Origin: Paracoccaceae bacterium
GTDB taxonomy: Bacteria; Pseudomonadota; Alphaproteobacteria; Rhodobacterales; Rhodobacteraceae
Length of the DNA: 49,630 nucleotides
NCBI GenBank assembly: GCA_021647745.1
Contig: JAKIUB010000021.1
Location: forward strand, 1 to 49,630
Direction of reading: 5' to 3'
The position numbers and the translations under genes were made by a program. Below are positions 49,608 to 49,630 of this stretch, piece after piece; the stretch's first letter is position 1; each line of letters opens with the position of its first letter. The notes beneath the pieces are model-generated. The model made no database searches, had not been told where the DNA came from, and worked only from the letters and a program-made list of their open reading frames with translations.

Positions 49608-49630
49608 TTTCTCGCGGCCATTTCTCGCGG
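49608..49630. repeat. 10-bp direct repeat at the window edge
   Basis: TTTCTCGCGG occurs at 49608-49617 and again at 49621-49630, separated by 3 bp. The window ends here, so it cannot be told whether more copies follow. Confidence 0.4.

Noticed and set aside
1..49630. CRISPR arrays, tRNA or rRNA genes, complete insertion sequences
   Set aside because: No regular spaced repeats, no tRNA cloverleaf and no transposase frame were found on reading both strands.

Overview
The window reads as a piece of chromosome from a marine alphaproteobacterium, most likely a Rhodobacterales/Roseobacter-group member of moderate G+C. The evidence is the gene order mutM-echA-rpsT-dnaA-dnaN-recF-gyrB, the order HDAC-like/xseB/ispA/dxs, the order rimP-nusA-ylxR/L7Ae-infB, a COQ9-type gene divergent from rpsU, a direct-repeat LexA box (GTTC-N7-GTTC) at recA, GANTC sites at dnaA, and two TRAP transporters. 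No rRNA, tRNA, CRISPR array, complete insertion sequence or phage gene was seen. The genus assignment is inference.

Layout. 1-5186: the 3' end of a beta-hydroxyaspartate-cycle operon (bhcC tail, bhcD), an overlapping PrxQ-type peroxiredoxin gene, and a TakP-like TRAP transporter. 5187-9258: a gap with an inverted repeat, a metallophosphatase, rpsU, then COQ9 / class IV aminotransferase / quinone oxidoreductase. 9259-14862: the transcription-translation operon rimP-nusA-ylxR-infB, whose leader carries a terminator-like hairpin. 14941-16228: an unknown membrane-anchored protein overlapping a sterol-desaturase-family gene. 16340-21256 (minus): leuS-lptE-holA-SemiSWEET-GST, tightly packed. 21497-23383: a porin and a YggS-type PLP protein. 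23380-32031 (minus): the replication block gyrB, recF, dnaN, dnaA, rpsT, plus echA and mutM, with a 27-residue lipoprotein gene on the opposite strand between recF and gyrB. 32204-36148: HDAC-like, xseB, ispA, dxs (isoprenoid precursors). 36137-37977 (minus): M17 aminopeptidase and a small unknown. 38366-41212: a second TRAP transporter. 41447-42505 (minus): recA with an SOS box. 42906-44935: a CPBP intramembrane protease and an unrecognised membrane-anchored protein. 45208-49475: a translationally coupled four-gene set (PglF-, PglC-, PglD-, PglE-like) predicted to make UDP-diacetylbacillosamine or a close relative and load it onto undecaprenyl phosphate.

How the parts work together. The bhc genes turn glyoxylate and glycine into C4 acids, which suits an organism eating phytoplankton glycolate; the neighbouring TRAP system may supply a related small acid, but that is only inferred from position. 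Both TRAP operons carry a hairpin plus U-run between the binding-protein gene and the membrane genes, which should make binding protein in excess of permease. The replication block carries candidate cell-cycle control sites (GANTC at dnaA, a DnaA-box-like site at gyrB).

Most of the window is ordinary core genome. The least explained parts are the 355-residue protein at 43868-44935 beside the CPBP protease, the small protein at 14941, the mini-lipoprotein between recF and gyrB, and the leader hairpins. I did not find a clearly new multi-gene system; these are the places I would look first.
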